From Paenibacillus dendrobii (lineage in GTDB: Bacteria; Bacillota; Bacilli; Paenibacillales; Paenibacillaceae), in assembly GCF_009807035.1 (NCBI RefSeq), contig NZ_WUBI01000010.1, positions 1 through 62,685 on the forward strand: a DNA stretch of 62,685 nucleotides, read 5' to 3'. Positions 50,095 to 58,200 of the stretch are shown piece by piece. Made by a program: the position numbers and the translations under genes. Position 1 is the first letter of the stretch; every line of letters starts with the position of its first letter. Below the pieces are notes generated by a model. That model ran no database searches. It was given only the letters and a program-made list of their open reading frames with translations, and was not told where the DNA came from.

Positions 50095-50865
50095 TCAAAC
50101 AATTCCAAATCGTTCCAGTGCATTTCTAGTTGTAATTTGGGCAATTTCCTCTACCTCGACCCCTTTTATCTGGGCAGCGGCTTCGGCAACCAATCTTACA
50201 TGTGCAGATTCATTTCGCTTGCCTCTGAAAGGATGCGGAGTAAGAAAAGGGGAGTCGGTTTCGATCAATAAACGGTCCATTGGAACCTGCGCAAGCACTT
50301 CTTTGGGCTGTCTGGCATTTTTGAAAGTGATCGGTCCGCCGAAGGAGAGGTGAAAACCCATATTGAGGCATAATTTAGCGGTTTCCCAACTGCCGGAATA
50401 GGAGTGCATCACCCCGCCGACCTCACTGGCTTTTTCCTCGCGTAAAATTTTAACGATATCCTCGTGCGCGTCCCGGTTATGGATGACGATCGGCATTTTA
50501 AGTTCACGAGCCAGACCAATCTGCTGACGTAGCACATGATGTTGAACTTCCTTGGGGGAAGTATCCCAGTAATAGTCGAGTCCAATTTCTCCAATGGCGA
50601 CAACCTTCTCGTGACTGCATAAGGATGCAATCCATTCCAGATCGCCTTCCTTCATGGTAATCGCATCCTGCGGGTGCCAGCCGACAGCGGCATAGATAAA
50701 ATCATACGTCTCGGCAAGCTTCATCGTGGAAGGTATCGTCTCCCGGTTAAACCCCACGTTAATCATACGGCTAACGCCGGCATCCCGCGCCCGCTGAATC
50801 GTCTCCTCGCGGTCCTCGTCGAACTGCGCCGCGTCGAGATGGGTATGTGTGTCGAATAAATTCAT
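50095..50865 (-). CDS. tatD: TatD-family metal-dependent hydrolase (YabD)
   Basis: A 256-aa TIM-barrel DNase/hydrolase. Metal-binding motifs are all present: DTHTHLD at residues 5-11, GEIGLDYYWD near 93, MPIVIHNRDAHED near 125, HSYSG near 155 and ETDSPFLTPHPFRGKRNES near 203. ATG at 50865 with AAGGGAGAA upstream. In B. subtilis it follows metS; here a YwfO-like HD gene precedes it by 57 nt. Confidence 0.95.
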   Translation of the reverse strand: MNLFDTHTHLDAAQFDEDREETIQRARDAGVSRMINVGFNRETIPSTMKLAETYDFIYAAVGWHPQDAITMKEGDLEWIASLCSHEKVVAIGEIGLDYYWDTSPKEVQHHVLRQQIGLARELKMPIVIHNRDAHEDIVKILREEKASEVGGVMHSYSGSWETAKLCLNMGFHLSFGGPITFKNARQPKEVLAQVPMDRLLIETDSPFLTPHPFRGKRNESAHVRLVAEAAAQIKGVEVEEIAQITTRNALERFGIV

Positions 50866-50922
50866 GTGTAGTTCTCCCTTCCTGTCGTAAAGCCAATGCT
50901 TGGCTTCTCGTGGTATTTGTCG

Positions 50923-52203
50923 TTATCGCTTGAAAATATGGGATATGGAGTCGGGAAGTGAGGAAATGACGTCCTTCACCTTGGAACCCGGGTAATATAA
51001 GTGATATTTGCCGCGGTGGATGCCGCTGATCGAGCGTACAATATCCGACACCTCCGAAATTTCCCGCAGCCGTTCCTCGCGGTCGAGCAGCAGAATCTGT
51101 TTCTGGCTGGCCTCGTCACCGGGACGAAATACATCGTACGGAAGATCCGTCGGAAAATCAATCTCCAGGTCATATTCGGGGTTCAGTCCTACCCGCTTGA
51201 ATTCCCTGCGGATTTCATCGATCATCTCTAGGTCCACCGATTCAACCTCTACATATTTATACAACCTACGATGCATAAAACGGCAGCATAATTCACTCAG
51301 CACCGTATCCTTTTCACTGGTCCATTGCAAAAACGCGGTTTGAATCAGCGCCTCATCCAGCTTGAGGTAATCCTGCACCGAGAGCCTGTCCTCAAAAAGT
51401 CCCGGTAACGGCTCGACCATAAAGCCGAAGACATAGCCATCCTTATACAGCTCCTTGGCACGCCGGAAAATCTGCCGTAAAATGATTTCCGAGCTGCGGG
51501 TAACCGGATGAAAATACACCTGCCAGTACATTTGATATCTGGACATCAGATAATCTTCCACCGCATGCATCCCCGATTCCTTCACCACGACCCTTCCCTG
51601 ATAAGGACGAAGCATCCGGAGAATTCGGTCGATGTCGATCGTACCGTAGTTCACGCCGGTGTAATAAGCGTCGCGTAGCAAATAATCCATCCGGTCAGCA
51701 TCAAGAGGACTCGATACGAGGTTCACCACAATCGGATTGACATAGTCCTTTGCAATCACAGATGCAACCTTGGTCGGAAAGTCTGCCGCCACTTCGGTAA
51801 GGATCGCATTCACTTCGGTATCCCCTAGGATAATACGTCTGGTCCATTCCTCATGATCCATATGAAAGGCCTCTTCTATGGAGTGAGAAAAGGGACCATG
51901 CCCAAGATCATGCAACAGAGCCGCACACAGGGCGAGCAGCTTCTCGCTATGCGGCCAATCGGCGTAACCGCTCCGTTCAAATTGTGAAATGATCCGGCGG
52001 GTAATTTCGTACACACCCAGAGAGTGGGAAAAACGGCTGTGCTCTGCCCCGTGGAAGGTTAAATATGAGGTGCCAAGCTGCCGGATTCGCCGTAACCGTT
52101 GAAACTCGGTCGTATTGATTAAACGCCAGATGGTAGAATGCTGCACATGAACATAATTATGTACCGGGTCCTTAAAGACCTTTTCTTCGTTTAAAGTATG
52201 CAT
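50923..52203 (-). CDS. HD-domain hydrolase, YwfO-like (dNTP triphosphohydrolase family)
   Basis: A 426-aa HD-superfamily protein closely resembling B. subtilis YwfO (433 aa), a dNTP/NTP triphosphohydrolase-like enzyme. The metal-binding residues are clear: EFQRLRRIRQLG, HGAEHSRFSHSLGVYE (H), LLHDLGHGPFSHS (HD) near residue 103 and SSPLDADRMDYLLRDAYYTG (D) near 175. I start at ATG 52203 (MHTLNEEKVFKDP), with AGGGAAG upstream; an ATG at 52224 has no site. It sits where metS lies in Bacillus, and its upstream region is shared with divergent abrB. Confidence 0.93.
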   Translation of the reverse strand: MHTLNEEKVFKDPVHNYVHVQHSTIWRLINTTEFQRLRRIRQLGTSYLTFHGAEHSRFSHSLGVYEITRRIISQFERSGYADWPHSEKLLALCAALLHDLGHGPFSHSIEEAFHMDHEEWTRRIILGDTEVNAILTEVAADFPTKVASVIAKDYVNPIVVNLVSSPLDADRMDYLLRDAYYTGVNYGTIDIDRILRMLRPYQGRVVVKESGMHAVEDYLMSRYQMYWQVYFHPVTRSSEIILRQIFRRAKELYKDGYVFGFMVEPLPGLFEDRLSVQDYLKLDEALIQTAFLQWTSEKDTVLSELCCRFMHRRLYKYVEVESVDLEMIDEIRREFKRVGLNPEYDLEIDFPTDLPYDVFRPGDEASQKQILLLDREERLREISEVSDIVRSISGIHRGKYHLYYPGSKVKDVISSLPDSISHIFKR

Positions 52204-52258
52204 ATCTCCCACTTCCCTCTTCATTTATTGGTTAAAAATTAAAATATTTTGAAATTTT

Positions 52259-52318
52259 TTCGACAATCTATGTCGAATAGTGTCGTTTAAGGTAGAAATA
52301 TAGATTTCCAAATCGACA
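52259..52318 (+). promoter_or_regulatory. cluster of Spo0A boxes between ywfO-like gene and abrB
   Basis: Within 60 bp there are TTCGACA (52259-52265, inverse box), TGTCGAA (52271-52277, perfect), TGTCGTT (52281-52287) and TCGACA (52313-52318, inverse). The last coincides with the -35 of abrB promoter P1, and a further perfect TGTCGAA lies downstream of promoter P2 at 52469-52475. Spo0A~P represses abrB in B. subtilis. Confidence 0.75.
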
Positions 52319-52341
52319 TTATCCTACCAACGTTATATAAT
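52313..52341 (+). promoter_or_regulatory. abrB promoter P1
   Basis: TCGACA (52313-52318), 17-bp spacer and perfect TATAAT (52336-52341) on the plus strand. The -35 is itself a Spo0A-box core, so binding there would block RNA polymerase. Confidence 0.65.
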
Positions 52342-52416
52342 GGGAAAAGAATCCTGATATGTGCGATATCCCAGCTTTTAAGCGATCTGTACTGATTTCG
52401 ATGACAAATTTGCAGG

Positions 52417-52445
52417 TTGACTGTTTTGGGAATCGTTGGTATTAT
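52417..52445 (+). promoter_or_regulatory. abrB promoter P2
   Basis: TTGACT (52417-52422), 17-bp spacer and TATTAT (52440-52445). A perfect Spo0A box TGTCGAA at 52469-52475 lies about 17 bp after the predicted start. B. subtilis abrB also has two promoters with downstream Spo0A sites. Confidence 0.75.
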
Positions 52446-52518
52446 TAATATCATAAAAGAGAGAACGTTGTCGAATTATGACACTTTAAAACTATGGCGA
52501 GAGGAGCAATGATCAGTT

Positions 52519-52773
52519 ATGATGAAATCAACTGGTATTGTAAGAAAAGTAGATGAACTGGGCCGGGTCGTTATTCCAATTGAATTGCGCCGCACATTGG
52601 GCATCGGGGAAAAAGACGCTTTGGAAATTTACGTGGACGGAGAGCGCATCATGCTCAAGAAATACGAGCCAGCCTGCATCTTCTGTGGAAACGCTGAGAA
52701 CGTGACTTACTTTAAAGGAAAAATTGTTTGCCACGAATGTATCTCAGAAATCCCAACACCTGTGACAAATTAA
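52519..52773 (+). CDS. abrB: AbrB-family transition-state regulator with C-terminal CxxC pairs
   Basis: A global repressor of post-exponential genes. The 84-aa protein has the AbrB swapped-hairpin N-terminus, STGIVRKVDELGRVVIPIEL, RRTLGIGEKDALEIYVDGE, nearly identical to B. subtilis AbrB. The C-terminus differs: CIFCGNAENVTYFKGKIVCHEC, two CxxC pairs spaced as in a zinc ribbon, in place of the Bacillus C-terminal multimerisation region (96 aa total there). ATG at 52519 follows AGAGGAGC. It is one of the few plus-strand genes. Confidence 0.92.
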   Translation: MMKSTGIVRKVDELGRVVIPIELRRTLGIGEKDALEIYVDGERIMLKKYEPACIFCGNAENVTYFKGKIVCHECISEIPTPVTN

Positions 52774-52837
52774 GTTTTTTAGTATATAATAGTATTATTC
52801 TATTTGTTAATTCTAACCTTTTTCATATCTCCTTGGT

Positions 52838-52878
52838 GTCTCCTAGGCTAAGAACCCGGCCTTGGGAGACATTTTTTT
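52838..52878 (+). terminator. intrinsic terminator of abrB
   Basis: GTCTCCTAGG (52838-52847) pairs with CCTTGGGAGAC (860-870 in the same block), followed by ATTTTTTTG on the plus strand, 65 nt after the abrB stop. Confidence 0.85.
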
Positions 52879-52890
52879 GTCTTTTTTTCG

Positions 52891-52951
52891 CGTGCTCTCC
52901 TGCGCGGGGGTGCGTTAAAGTGGCAATCCCCCGCAGTTGAGCGTTTTTTTA
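52891..52951 (+). terminator. second terminator in the abrB/rsmI convergent gap
   Basis: GCTC-CTGCG-GGGGT ... ATCCCCCGCAG-GAGC with a following TTTTTTT on the plus strand. A-runs on the other side suggest weaker activity toward rsmI transcripts. It separates convergent abrB and rsmI. Confidence 0.75.
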
Positions 52952-52977
52952 TAGTAAAAATACAATTTTATTCTGGT

Positions 52978-53862
52978 TTATATTAATGCATTATAAATGT
53001 CCCGCTTCGAAACACCGCGGTCTCCCGCCGTTTTCTTCATGGCCTCTTTGCGCGGATGACCCTCGGTCTCATAATGAGCCACATGCTCCTCCACCGTCAG
53101 GTTCTGCCACCAGGCCGCTAGTTGTTCTTGCTCTTCCTCTACACTGGTTCCTTCAACGACCATGCAATATTCGCCCAGAGGAGGATGCTCCTGGAGATAT
53201 TCCAGACATTCCTCTACACTGCCACGAACAAATTCCTCATACCTTTTCGTAAGTTCTCTGGCCAGCACGACCTGCCGGTTGCCATAAACACTCAGGATTG
53301 CATTCAGGGTTTTGATTACCCGGTGAGGGGATTCATAAAACAGCAGCGTTCCTTGGGAAGCGCGAAAGGACTGGAGTACTTTCTCCACATCTTTACGTTC
53401 CCTGGGGAGGAAACCGATGAAGGTGAATCGTTCAGTCGGTAAACCGGAGGCAATTAGAGAGGTTAAGGCTGCATTGGCGCCAGGAATGGGAATAACGTTT
53501 ATCCCTTCTGCAATGGCCAGCTTTACGAGGTCCGCTCCAGGGTCTGAAATGGCTGGTAAACCCGCATCGCTGACAAGAGCCAAATTTTTTCCTTCTATTA
53601 TATAGCGTATCAGCTCAGGTCCGCTTGCCGACTTGTTATGCTCATGATAACTGAACAGCAGCTGCGGACTGATCTCGAAATGCGTTAACAATTTTCGGGT
53701 CTGACGCGTGTCTTCGGCTGCAATGATATCGCATTCCTTTAATGTCCGGATGGCTCTAAAAGTCATATCCTCCAGATTCCCGATTGGCGTACCCACGAGA
53801 TACAATGAGCCCCTGCTGTTATTAGACTGTTCTTGAAAACTGCTTTGACGTGTCAGACTCAT
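52978..53862 (-). CDS. rsmI: 16S rRNA (cytidine1402-2'-O)-methyltransferase RsmI
   Basis: A SAM-dependent methylase of the tetrapyrrole-methylase fold. The 294-aa protein has LVGTPIGNLEDMTFRAIRTL near residue 24, AEDTRQTRKLL, SDAGLPAISDPGADLV near 98 and FIGFLPR. I use ATG at 53862 (MSLTRQSS), overlapping the yabB stop as ATGA with GAGGGAG upstream; the longer frame to 53910 lies inside yabB. yazA, which separates yabB and rsmI in B. subtilis, is absent. Confidence 0.95.
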   Translation of the reverse strand: MSLTRQSSFQEQSNNSRGSLYLVGTPIGNLEDMTFRAIRTLKECDIIAAEDTRQTRKLLTHFEISPQLLFSYHEHNKSASGPELIRYIIEGKNLALVSDAGLPAISDPGADLVKLAIAEGINVIPIPGANAALTSLIASGLPTERFTFIGFLPRERKDVEKVLQSFRASQGTLLFYESPHRVIKTLNAILSVYGNRQVVLARELTKRYEEFVRGSVEECLEYLQEHPPLGEYCMVVEGTSVEEEQEQLAAWWQNLTVEEHVAHYETEGHPRKEAMKKTAGDRGVSKRDIYNALI

Positions 53863-54620
53863 ACTTCTCCCTCTTTTGAACCATAGTATATATCCATAAT
53901 CTCCGGACAATATTGGTTATGTTCATTATAGACGATTAGCGGCGGAAGGAGCCTTACTTCCGGTTTTCCGTCACGCATGGCTTCAATCAACACCATATTG
54001 GCCTCCAGATGGGCGCGCGGATGCACAAAACGCAGACGTTTCGGTTCAAGCCGGTACTGCCGCATCAGCGCCATGATATCCGCAAGCCGCTGTGGCTTAT
54101 GCACCATACTTACCTTTCCACCAGGTTTCACCAATCTGAAACAGGCTTGAATGACCTCTTCCAATGTGCAGCTAATCTCATGTCGGGCAATCGCTTGATG
54201 TGGATTCAGCTTAATATCACTGCCGTTCAGAGGCATATAAGGCGGATTCACCGTAATGGCGTCGTATACGCCATGCCCCGTTTCCTGGTGCAGTTCTCTT
54301 AGGTCCCCCTCGCGAATGGTAATTCTCTTCTGCAACTCATTCAGCTCCACACTGCGGCGTGCCATCCCCGCAAGACGGGGCTGGATCTCAATGCCTTCAA
54401 TATCGGCTAAAGTTCTTGTCGTGAGAAGCAGGGGAATAACACCGTTTCCCGTACATAAATCCAGGATTTTGCCCTTTGGCGGAATCCCTGCAAACCGGGC
54501 TAGCAGAACGGCATCCATGGAAAAGCTGAATACCTCATCGCTCTGAATGATATGCAAATCATGAGTCAACAGATCATCAATACGTTCTGACGGCTCCAGA
54601 AGGCTTTTGTTCATATTCAT
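53859..54620 (-). CDS. yabB: class I SAM methyltransferase, YabB/TrmN6-like
   Basis: A 253-aa methylase related to the tRNA1(Val) A37-N6 methyltransferase family. It has the family N-terminus ERIDDLLTHDLHIIQSDEVFSFSMDAVLLARF, SAM motif ILDLCTGNGVIPLLL near residue 50, and the N-methylase catalytic motif NPPYMP near 124. I choose ATG at 54620 (AAGGA about ten nt upstream; Bacillus-like length); in-frame ATGs further upstream lack a site. Activity on tRNA is inference from the family. Confidence 0.9.
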   Translation of the reverse strand: MNMNKSLLEPSERIDDLLTHDLHIIQSDEVFSFSMDAVLLARFAGIPPKGKILDLCTGNGVIPLLLTTRTLADIEGIEIQPRLAGMARRSVELNELQKRITIREGDLRELHQETGHGVYDAITVNPPYMPLNGSDIKLNPHQAIARHEISCTLEEVIQACFRLVKPGGKVSMVHKPQRLADIMALMRQYRLEPKRLRFVHPRAHLEANMVLIEAMRDGKPEVRLLPPLIVYNEHNQYCPEIMDIYYGSKEGEV

Positions 54621-54732
54621 CGATTTATTTTCCTTTATCCATTTTCTCATGTTCACCATTCATTATTGCAAAATAACCCCACAATGTGGAGTATTCGCTT
54701 CAATGCTATTTCCAAATACATCCCATATCTTA

Positions 54733-54760
54733 AAAAAAACCGTAGGAGTCTCTCCTACGG
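54733..54760 (-). terminator. intrinsic terminator of yabA
   Basis: Perfect 9-bp stem CCGTAGGAG with its complement around a 3-nt loop, then eight T residues on the minus strand; it begins just past the yabA stop and separates yabA from yabB. Confidence 0.92.
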
Positions 54761-54762
54761 CC

Positions 54763-55128
54763 TCATTTATTCAAAAAAGACAGGCAGAAAAGGCAATCGC
54801 CTTCCGTGCGCAAATGTCCATAATAGACGTTGCAGATGTGAAAGCCTTCATGATAAAGCCTTGCCAAGTTGTCATAGCCTTCACCTACCACGTCATTCGG
54901 GTGCTCAGGTTTCATCGAAACATGAGGCGGCTGCGGTAAAGGTATACCCTCTTCAGCAGGCAAAGCTTCCTTCAAGATTTTGCGGAGGTGTTCATTTTCT
55001 AAGGTCAGACGATGATTTTCCTCCAGCAGCTCTTTCATAATCAGCTTCATTTCACCCAGATCACTGTGGATCTGTCCCATTTGTGTTTCCATTTCTTGAA
55101 TGTGTGCAAAAATACTTTTCTTTTCCAA
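54763..55128 (-). CDS. yabA: replication initiation control protein YabA
   Basis: Binds DnaA and DnaN to limit initiation. The 121-aa protein has an N-terminal coiled coil (about residues 5-55: leucine-rich heptads MGQIHSDLGEMKLIMKELLEENHRL) and a C-terminal zinc-binding domain with HEGFHICNVYYG and GDCLFCLSFL. Start is TTG at 55128 after GAGGTGG. Its ribosome site lies in the gap after ricT, 28 nt upstream. Order matches B. subtilis. Confidence 0.95.
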   Translation of the reverse strand: MEKKSIFAHIQEMETQMGQIHSDLGEMKLIMKELLEENHRLTLENEHLRKILKEALPAEEGIPLPQPPHVSMKPEHPNDVVGEGYDNLARLYHEGFHICNVYYGHLRTEGDCLFCLSFLNK

Positions 55129-55156
55129 GTTTCCACCTCGAAAGTAACCCTATGGT

Positions 55157-55957
55157 CTACTTAATGACAACGTCATCCATTTGCAGTTCCTTGACCTTGC
55201 CGACTTCAAACAGCTGGACATGGACAGAACGTGTGTCGGCGTTGATTCCGACGACTTTACCTTCGCCCAAGGACGTGATGACGATTTTGCCTACCGATGG
55301 CAGTTCTTCCTTCACACTTTCATAATTATCATGCTCAAATTTCAGGCAGCACATGAGTCTTCCGCACAAACCGGAAATTTTGGTCGGATTCAGCGATAAG
55401 CTTTGATCCTTGGCCATTTTAATGGATACCGGTTCGAAATCGCCGAGCCACGAGGAGCAGCAAAGGATGCGACCGCATGGGCCAATTCCGCCCAACATCT
55501 TCGCTTCGTCCCGTACCCCGATTTGTCTGAGCTCAATACGTGTCCGGAAAATACCGGCCAAATCCTTGACCAGCTCCCGGAAGTCCACTCTTCCCTCAGC
55601 TGTAAAGTAAAAAATAATCTTGTTACGGTCAAACGTAAATTCCACGTCCACCAGCTTCATTTTGAGCCCATGGTCACGGATTTTATTTAAACAGGTGGTA
55701 AAAGCGTCTTTCGCAGCCTGCTTGTTCTCTTCCACAACGCGTGCGTCAGAATCACCAGCAATGCGTATTACCTTTTTTAGCGGCAATACTACATCGGCTT
55801 CCTGCACCTCTTTTTTTCCAACGACAACTTTACCGTATTCGATACCGCGCGCCGTTTCGACGATAACGCTGTTATCCTTCTCAATCGGAAAATCGAGCGG
55901 GTCGAAGTAATAGATTTTACCCGCTTTTTTAAAGCGGACACCCACTACACTGTACAA
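55157..55957 (-). CDS. ricT: RicT (YaaT), RicAFT complex subunit
   Basis: PSP1-domain protein; in B. subtilis the RicAFT complex carries Fe-S clusters, promotes mRNA processing by RNase Y and stimulates Spo0A phosphorelay. The 266-aa product has the PSP1 core and two cysteine clusters, GPCGRILCCSSW near residue 160 and GLCGRLMCCLKFEHDNYE near 195. Start is TTG at 55957 after AAGGGGGT. RicA and RicF are not in this window, as in Bacillus. Confidence 0.95.
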   Translation of the reverse strand: MYSVVGVRFKKAGKIYYFDPLDFPIEKDNSVIVETARGIEYGKVVVGKKEVQEADVVLPLKKVIRIAGDSDARVVEENKQAAKDAFTTCLNKIRDHGLKMKLVDVEFTFDRNKIIFYFTAEGRVDFRELVKDLAGIFRTRIELRQIGVRDEAKMLGGIGPCGRILCCSSWLGDFEPVSIKMAKDQSLSLNPTKISGLCGRLMCCLKFEHDNYESVKEELPSVGKIVITSLGEGKVVGINADTRSVHVQLFEVGKVKELQMDDVVIK

Positions 55958-56002
55958 AAACTAACCCCCTTGTATGCCAGAGAAAATTGGCTGGCCTTGA
56001 AG

Positions 56003-56977
56003 CTATCCTTCCAAACCGATCAAAAATTGTTCAAGACAAAGTTGGCCATTCACATTGTAGCGCAATTTTTTTTGACACTCTGCGGCCAAATCCATATAGG
56101 AGACCCATTGAGCTGTGCTGCGGGATGATGCATGTGTGGATAAGAACTCCAACTGATCTATGAAAACGATACTTTCGTGCTTTCCGTATTGGACATGTAC
56201 CATATCTTTGAACCACAAATGAAACAAGCTTAGCAGTAAATCCAGATGGTCGGAAAGTCCGGCTTTAAACACCTTCTGCCCTGCGGTCACCAGAGCGGAG
56301 CTGCCTCGTCCGAGAGTTTCCTTCCCTAATTGTAACATTACGTTTCTAATTTCTGCAAACCAATTCTGCTCCATCATTTCACGGCAGCCATCGAGTCCTG
56401 AAGATAACTGCACCGCACACCGGGCAAGCAAAGGTGGATGGCCTTCGTCCACCAGCTGCTGAAGCATAAGCGACGGTCTCAACGGGAAGAAGGCAATGGT
56501 CTGCGCACGCGACTGAATGGTCGGAAGCAAAGCCTGTCCATTTTCCGTGATCAGCACGGCTACAGCGGGTACCGGCGGCTCCTCCAAAAATTTCAATAGA
56601 CTGTTAGCAGCCTGTACGGTCATCGTGTCCGCATGGTCAATGATATATACCTTCGGATTTTTCGATTCCGAACGATAGGAAAAGACCCGCTGCAATTCGC
56701 GGATCTGGTCGATTTTAATGGAAGAGCCGTCTGGAGCAAGAAGATGAAGATCGGGATGGTTGCCGTGCAGGACTTTGCGGCATTCGAGGCAATGCCCACA
56801 GGCATCATCTTGTAGCTCGGTACAGAATAGTGCCTGGGCAAACGTCATTGCCGTCTTCATCTGCCCGCATCCGGCGGGTCCGCTGAAAATATACGCATGG
56901 CTGACGGAATCACTGCGGAGAGCGCTTTGCAGCAGCTGCTTGGCCGTATCCTGCCCCATAATATCCTGAAAAGACAT
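56003..56977 (-). CDS. holB: DNA polymerase III subunit delta'
   Basis: Clamp-loader subunit. The 324-aa protein has SHAYIFSGPAGCGQMKTA near residue 26, a P-loop in which the usual GKT is replaced by GQMKT, then a zinc motif C(8)CGHCLEC near 60, HPDLHLLAPDG, and NSLLKFLEEPP. ATG at 56977 (MSFQDIMGQD) with AGAGGAATT upstream; a further ATG at 57010 has no site. The delta' subunit is known not to need ATP hydrolysis, so the altered P-loop is not alarming. Confidence 0.93.
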   Translation of the reverse strand: MSFQDIMGQDTAKQLLQSALRSDSVSHAYIFSGPAGCGQMKTAMTFAQALFCTELQDDACGHCLECRKVLHGNHPDLHLLAPDGSSIKIDQIRELQRVFSYRSESKNPKVYIIDHADTMTVQAANSLLKFLEEPPVPAVAVLITENGQALLPTIQSRAQTIAFFPLRPSLMLQQLVDEGHPPLLARCAVQLSSGLDGCREMMEQNWFAEIRNVMLQLGKETLGRGSSALVTAGQKVFKAGLSDHLDLLLSLFHLWFKDMVHVQYGKHESIVFIDQLEFLSTHASSRSTAQWVSYMDLAAECQKKLRYNVNGQLCLEQFLIGLEG

Positions 56978-57192
56978 AATTCCTCTCTTCCTATGAAAGA
57001 TATGCATCATCCTATGTTAGCTGCTTCCCGGTAAATGATATAGACAGCGGTAAGTTTTACTTTCTATTTCATCCTGATCGAGATTTACGCTAATCGGACT
57101 TTGAGAATCTTCCCTTAGATCAATCCATGTTTGTATTATACTGCTATATCCTAGTGTATCATGAGATGGCTGTGATGTTCATTCCTATTTCT

Positions 57193-57636
57193 TCAAAATA
57201 CGAGATTAATCAGCATGCCTCGAATTTCGCCAATCCGCTGCATCAAATCAATTTTGCCCTGTTCGCTGTCCAGCAGTTCGTCTGCCATTCCCAGAAGCGC
57301 CGAATCAATCTCGTCTATCAATTTATAGCGTTTTCCCCGTCCACGCCGGTCCCAGCCCCGGGCTTCCTTCATGGTAACGCCTCGTCTCACCGTATCCTCC
57401 AAAAAACGCTTTACGAGCATGCGGTAAGCCTTTAACTCCCGGATCGTCATTGCTCTAGCCAAGCGGTCCCCCTGCATTTGGATTTCCTTAAACCGGCGTC
57501 CAAGCTCCTCTTGAGAGGCATTGGCCGTCTGCTGCTGCATCACGTCGAGGAAGGACTTTTGCTGAACCGGCTTTGCCGAACCGTCCGTTACCTGAAGTTC
57601 GCTCTTAATGGGTCTAAACCCCGGGTTGATCTTCAC
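57193..57636 (-). CDS. yaaR: YaaR-family protein (DUF327)
   Basis: A 147-aa helical protein of unknown function found next to yaaQ/darA and holB in Firmicutes. Conserved segments are RELKAYRMLVKRFLEDTVRRGV and RGWDRRGRGKRYKLIDEID. I use GTG at 57636 (MKINPGFRPIKSE), with AGGAG six nt upstream, as the B. subtilis protein also starts MKI. The frame is open to an ATG at 57687, but that lies within inverted repeat copy 7. Confidence 0.9.
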   Translation of the reverse strand: MKINPGFRPIKSELQVTDGSAKPVQQKSFLDVMQQQTANASQEELGRRFKEIQMQGDRLARAMTIRELKAYRMLVKRFLEDTVRRGVTMKEARGWDRRGRGKRYKLIDEIDSALLGMADELLDSEQGKIDLMQRIGEIRGMLINLVF

Positions 57637-57662
57637 TATAATCTCCTGCCTTTTTAAACCCA

Positions 57663-57746
57663 TATAAATTGAACTAAAGTTTGCCATGCCATCGTCTATG
57701 CTGTTGGTATACGAAATGCTCTACCTCTTCTTTAGTTCATTTTATA
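57663..57746. repeat. intergenic inverted repeat, copy 7 (yaaR/darA)
   Basis: Arms TATAAATTGAACTAAAG (57663-57679) and CTTTAGTTCATTTTATA (57730-57746) form a 17-bp inverted repeat with one mismatch, separated by 50 nt. This is the best-preserved copy and defines the consensus. Confidence 0.8.
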
Positions 57747-57834
57747 TAGGATGATTGTTTGACAATCTGCAAGCCTGAGTCGTTAATGGATTCAAGGCCG
57801 CGTTCCCGTTTCATGTATTAAAATTGCTTTAGGC

Positions 57835-58164
57835 TTAGAAATGCTCAAAGCGGTCTACCGGCAGTACGAATACCGTGGCTCCGCCCACTTGAACTTCAAC
57901 GGGAAGAGGCAAATAAGAATCTGTCGTACCGCTCATTGGCGTTACCGGAGTTACAAGCTGTTCCCTGACTTTACAACTGCTGCGGATTACATTCATAACA
58001 GCTTCGACCTGACTGTCATCCACTCCGATCATAAATGTGGTGTTACCCGCCCGAAGAAACCCGCCGGTACTTGCTAGCTTGGTCGCCCGGAAATTTGCTT
58101 TTACAAGTCCTCCCGACAAACGGTTGCTGTCTTTATCCTGTACAATCGCAACGATCAGTTTCAT
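57835..58164 (-). CDS. darA: c-di-AMP receptor DarA (PII-like)
   Basis: A 109-aa PII-like trimer subunit that binds c-di-AMP. The sequence is typical of DarA/YaaQ: MKLIVAIVQDKDSNRLSGGLVKANFRATKLASTGGFLRAGNTTFM, GVDDSQVEAVMNVI, and VGGATVFVLPVDRFEHF at the C-terminus. ATG at 58164 with GAGGAGGGAATG upstream. Repeats copy 7 and 8 lie on each side, isolating it from yaaR and tmk; own transcription is likely but no promoter is clear. Confidence 0.96.
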   Translation of the reverse strand: MKLIVAIVQDKDSNRLSGGLVKANFRATKLASTGGFLRAGNTTFMIGVDDSQVEAVMNVIRSSCKVREQLVTPVTPMSGTTDSYLPLPVEVQVGGATVFVLPVDRFEHF

Positions 58165-58200
58165 CCTGCATTCCCTCCTCTTTATTTTTGAGCCTGCAGC

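Noticed and set aside
57038..57126. A ninth copy of the intergenic inverted repeat before holB
   Set aside because: Only the right side (TTAGATCAATCCATG) resembles the family; the left side does not pair.
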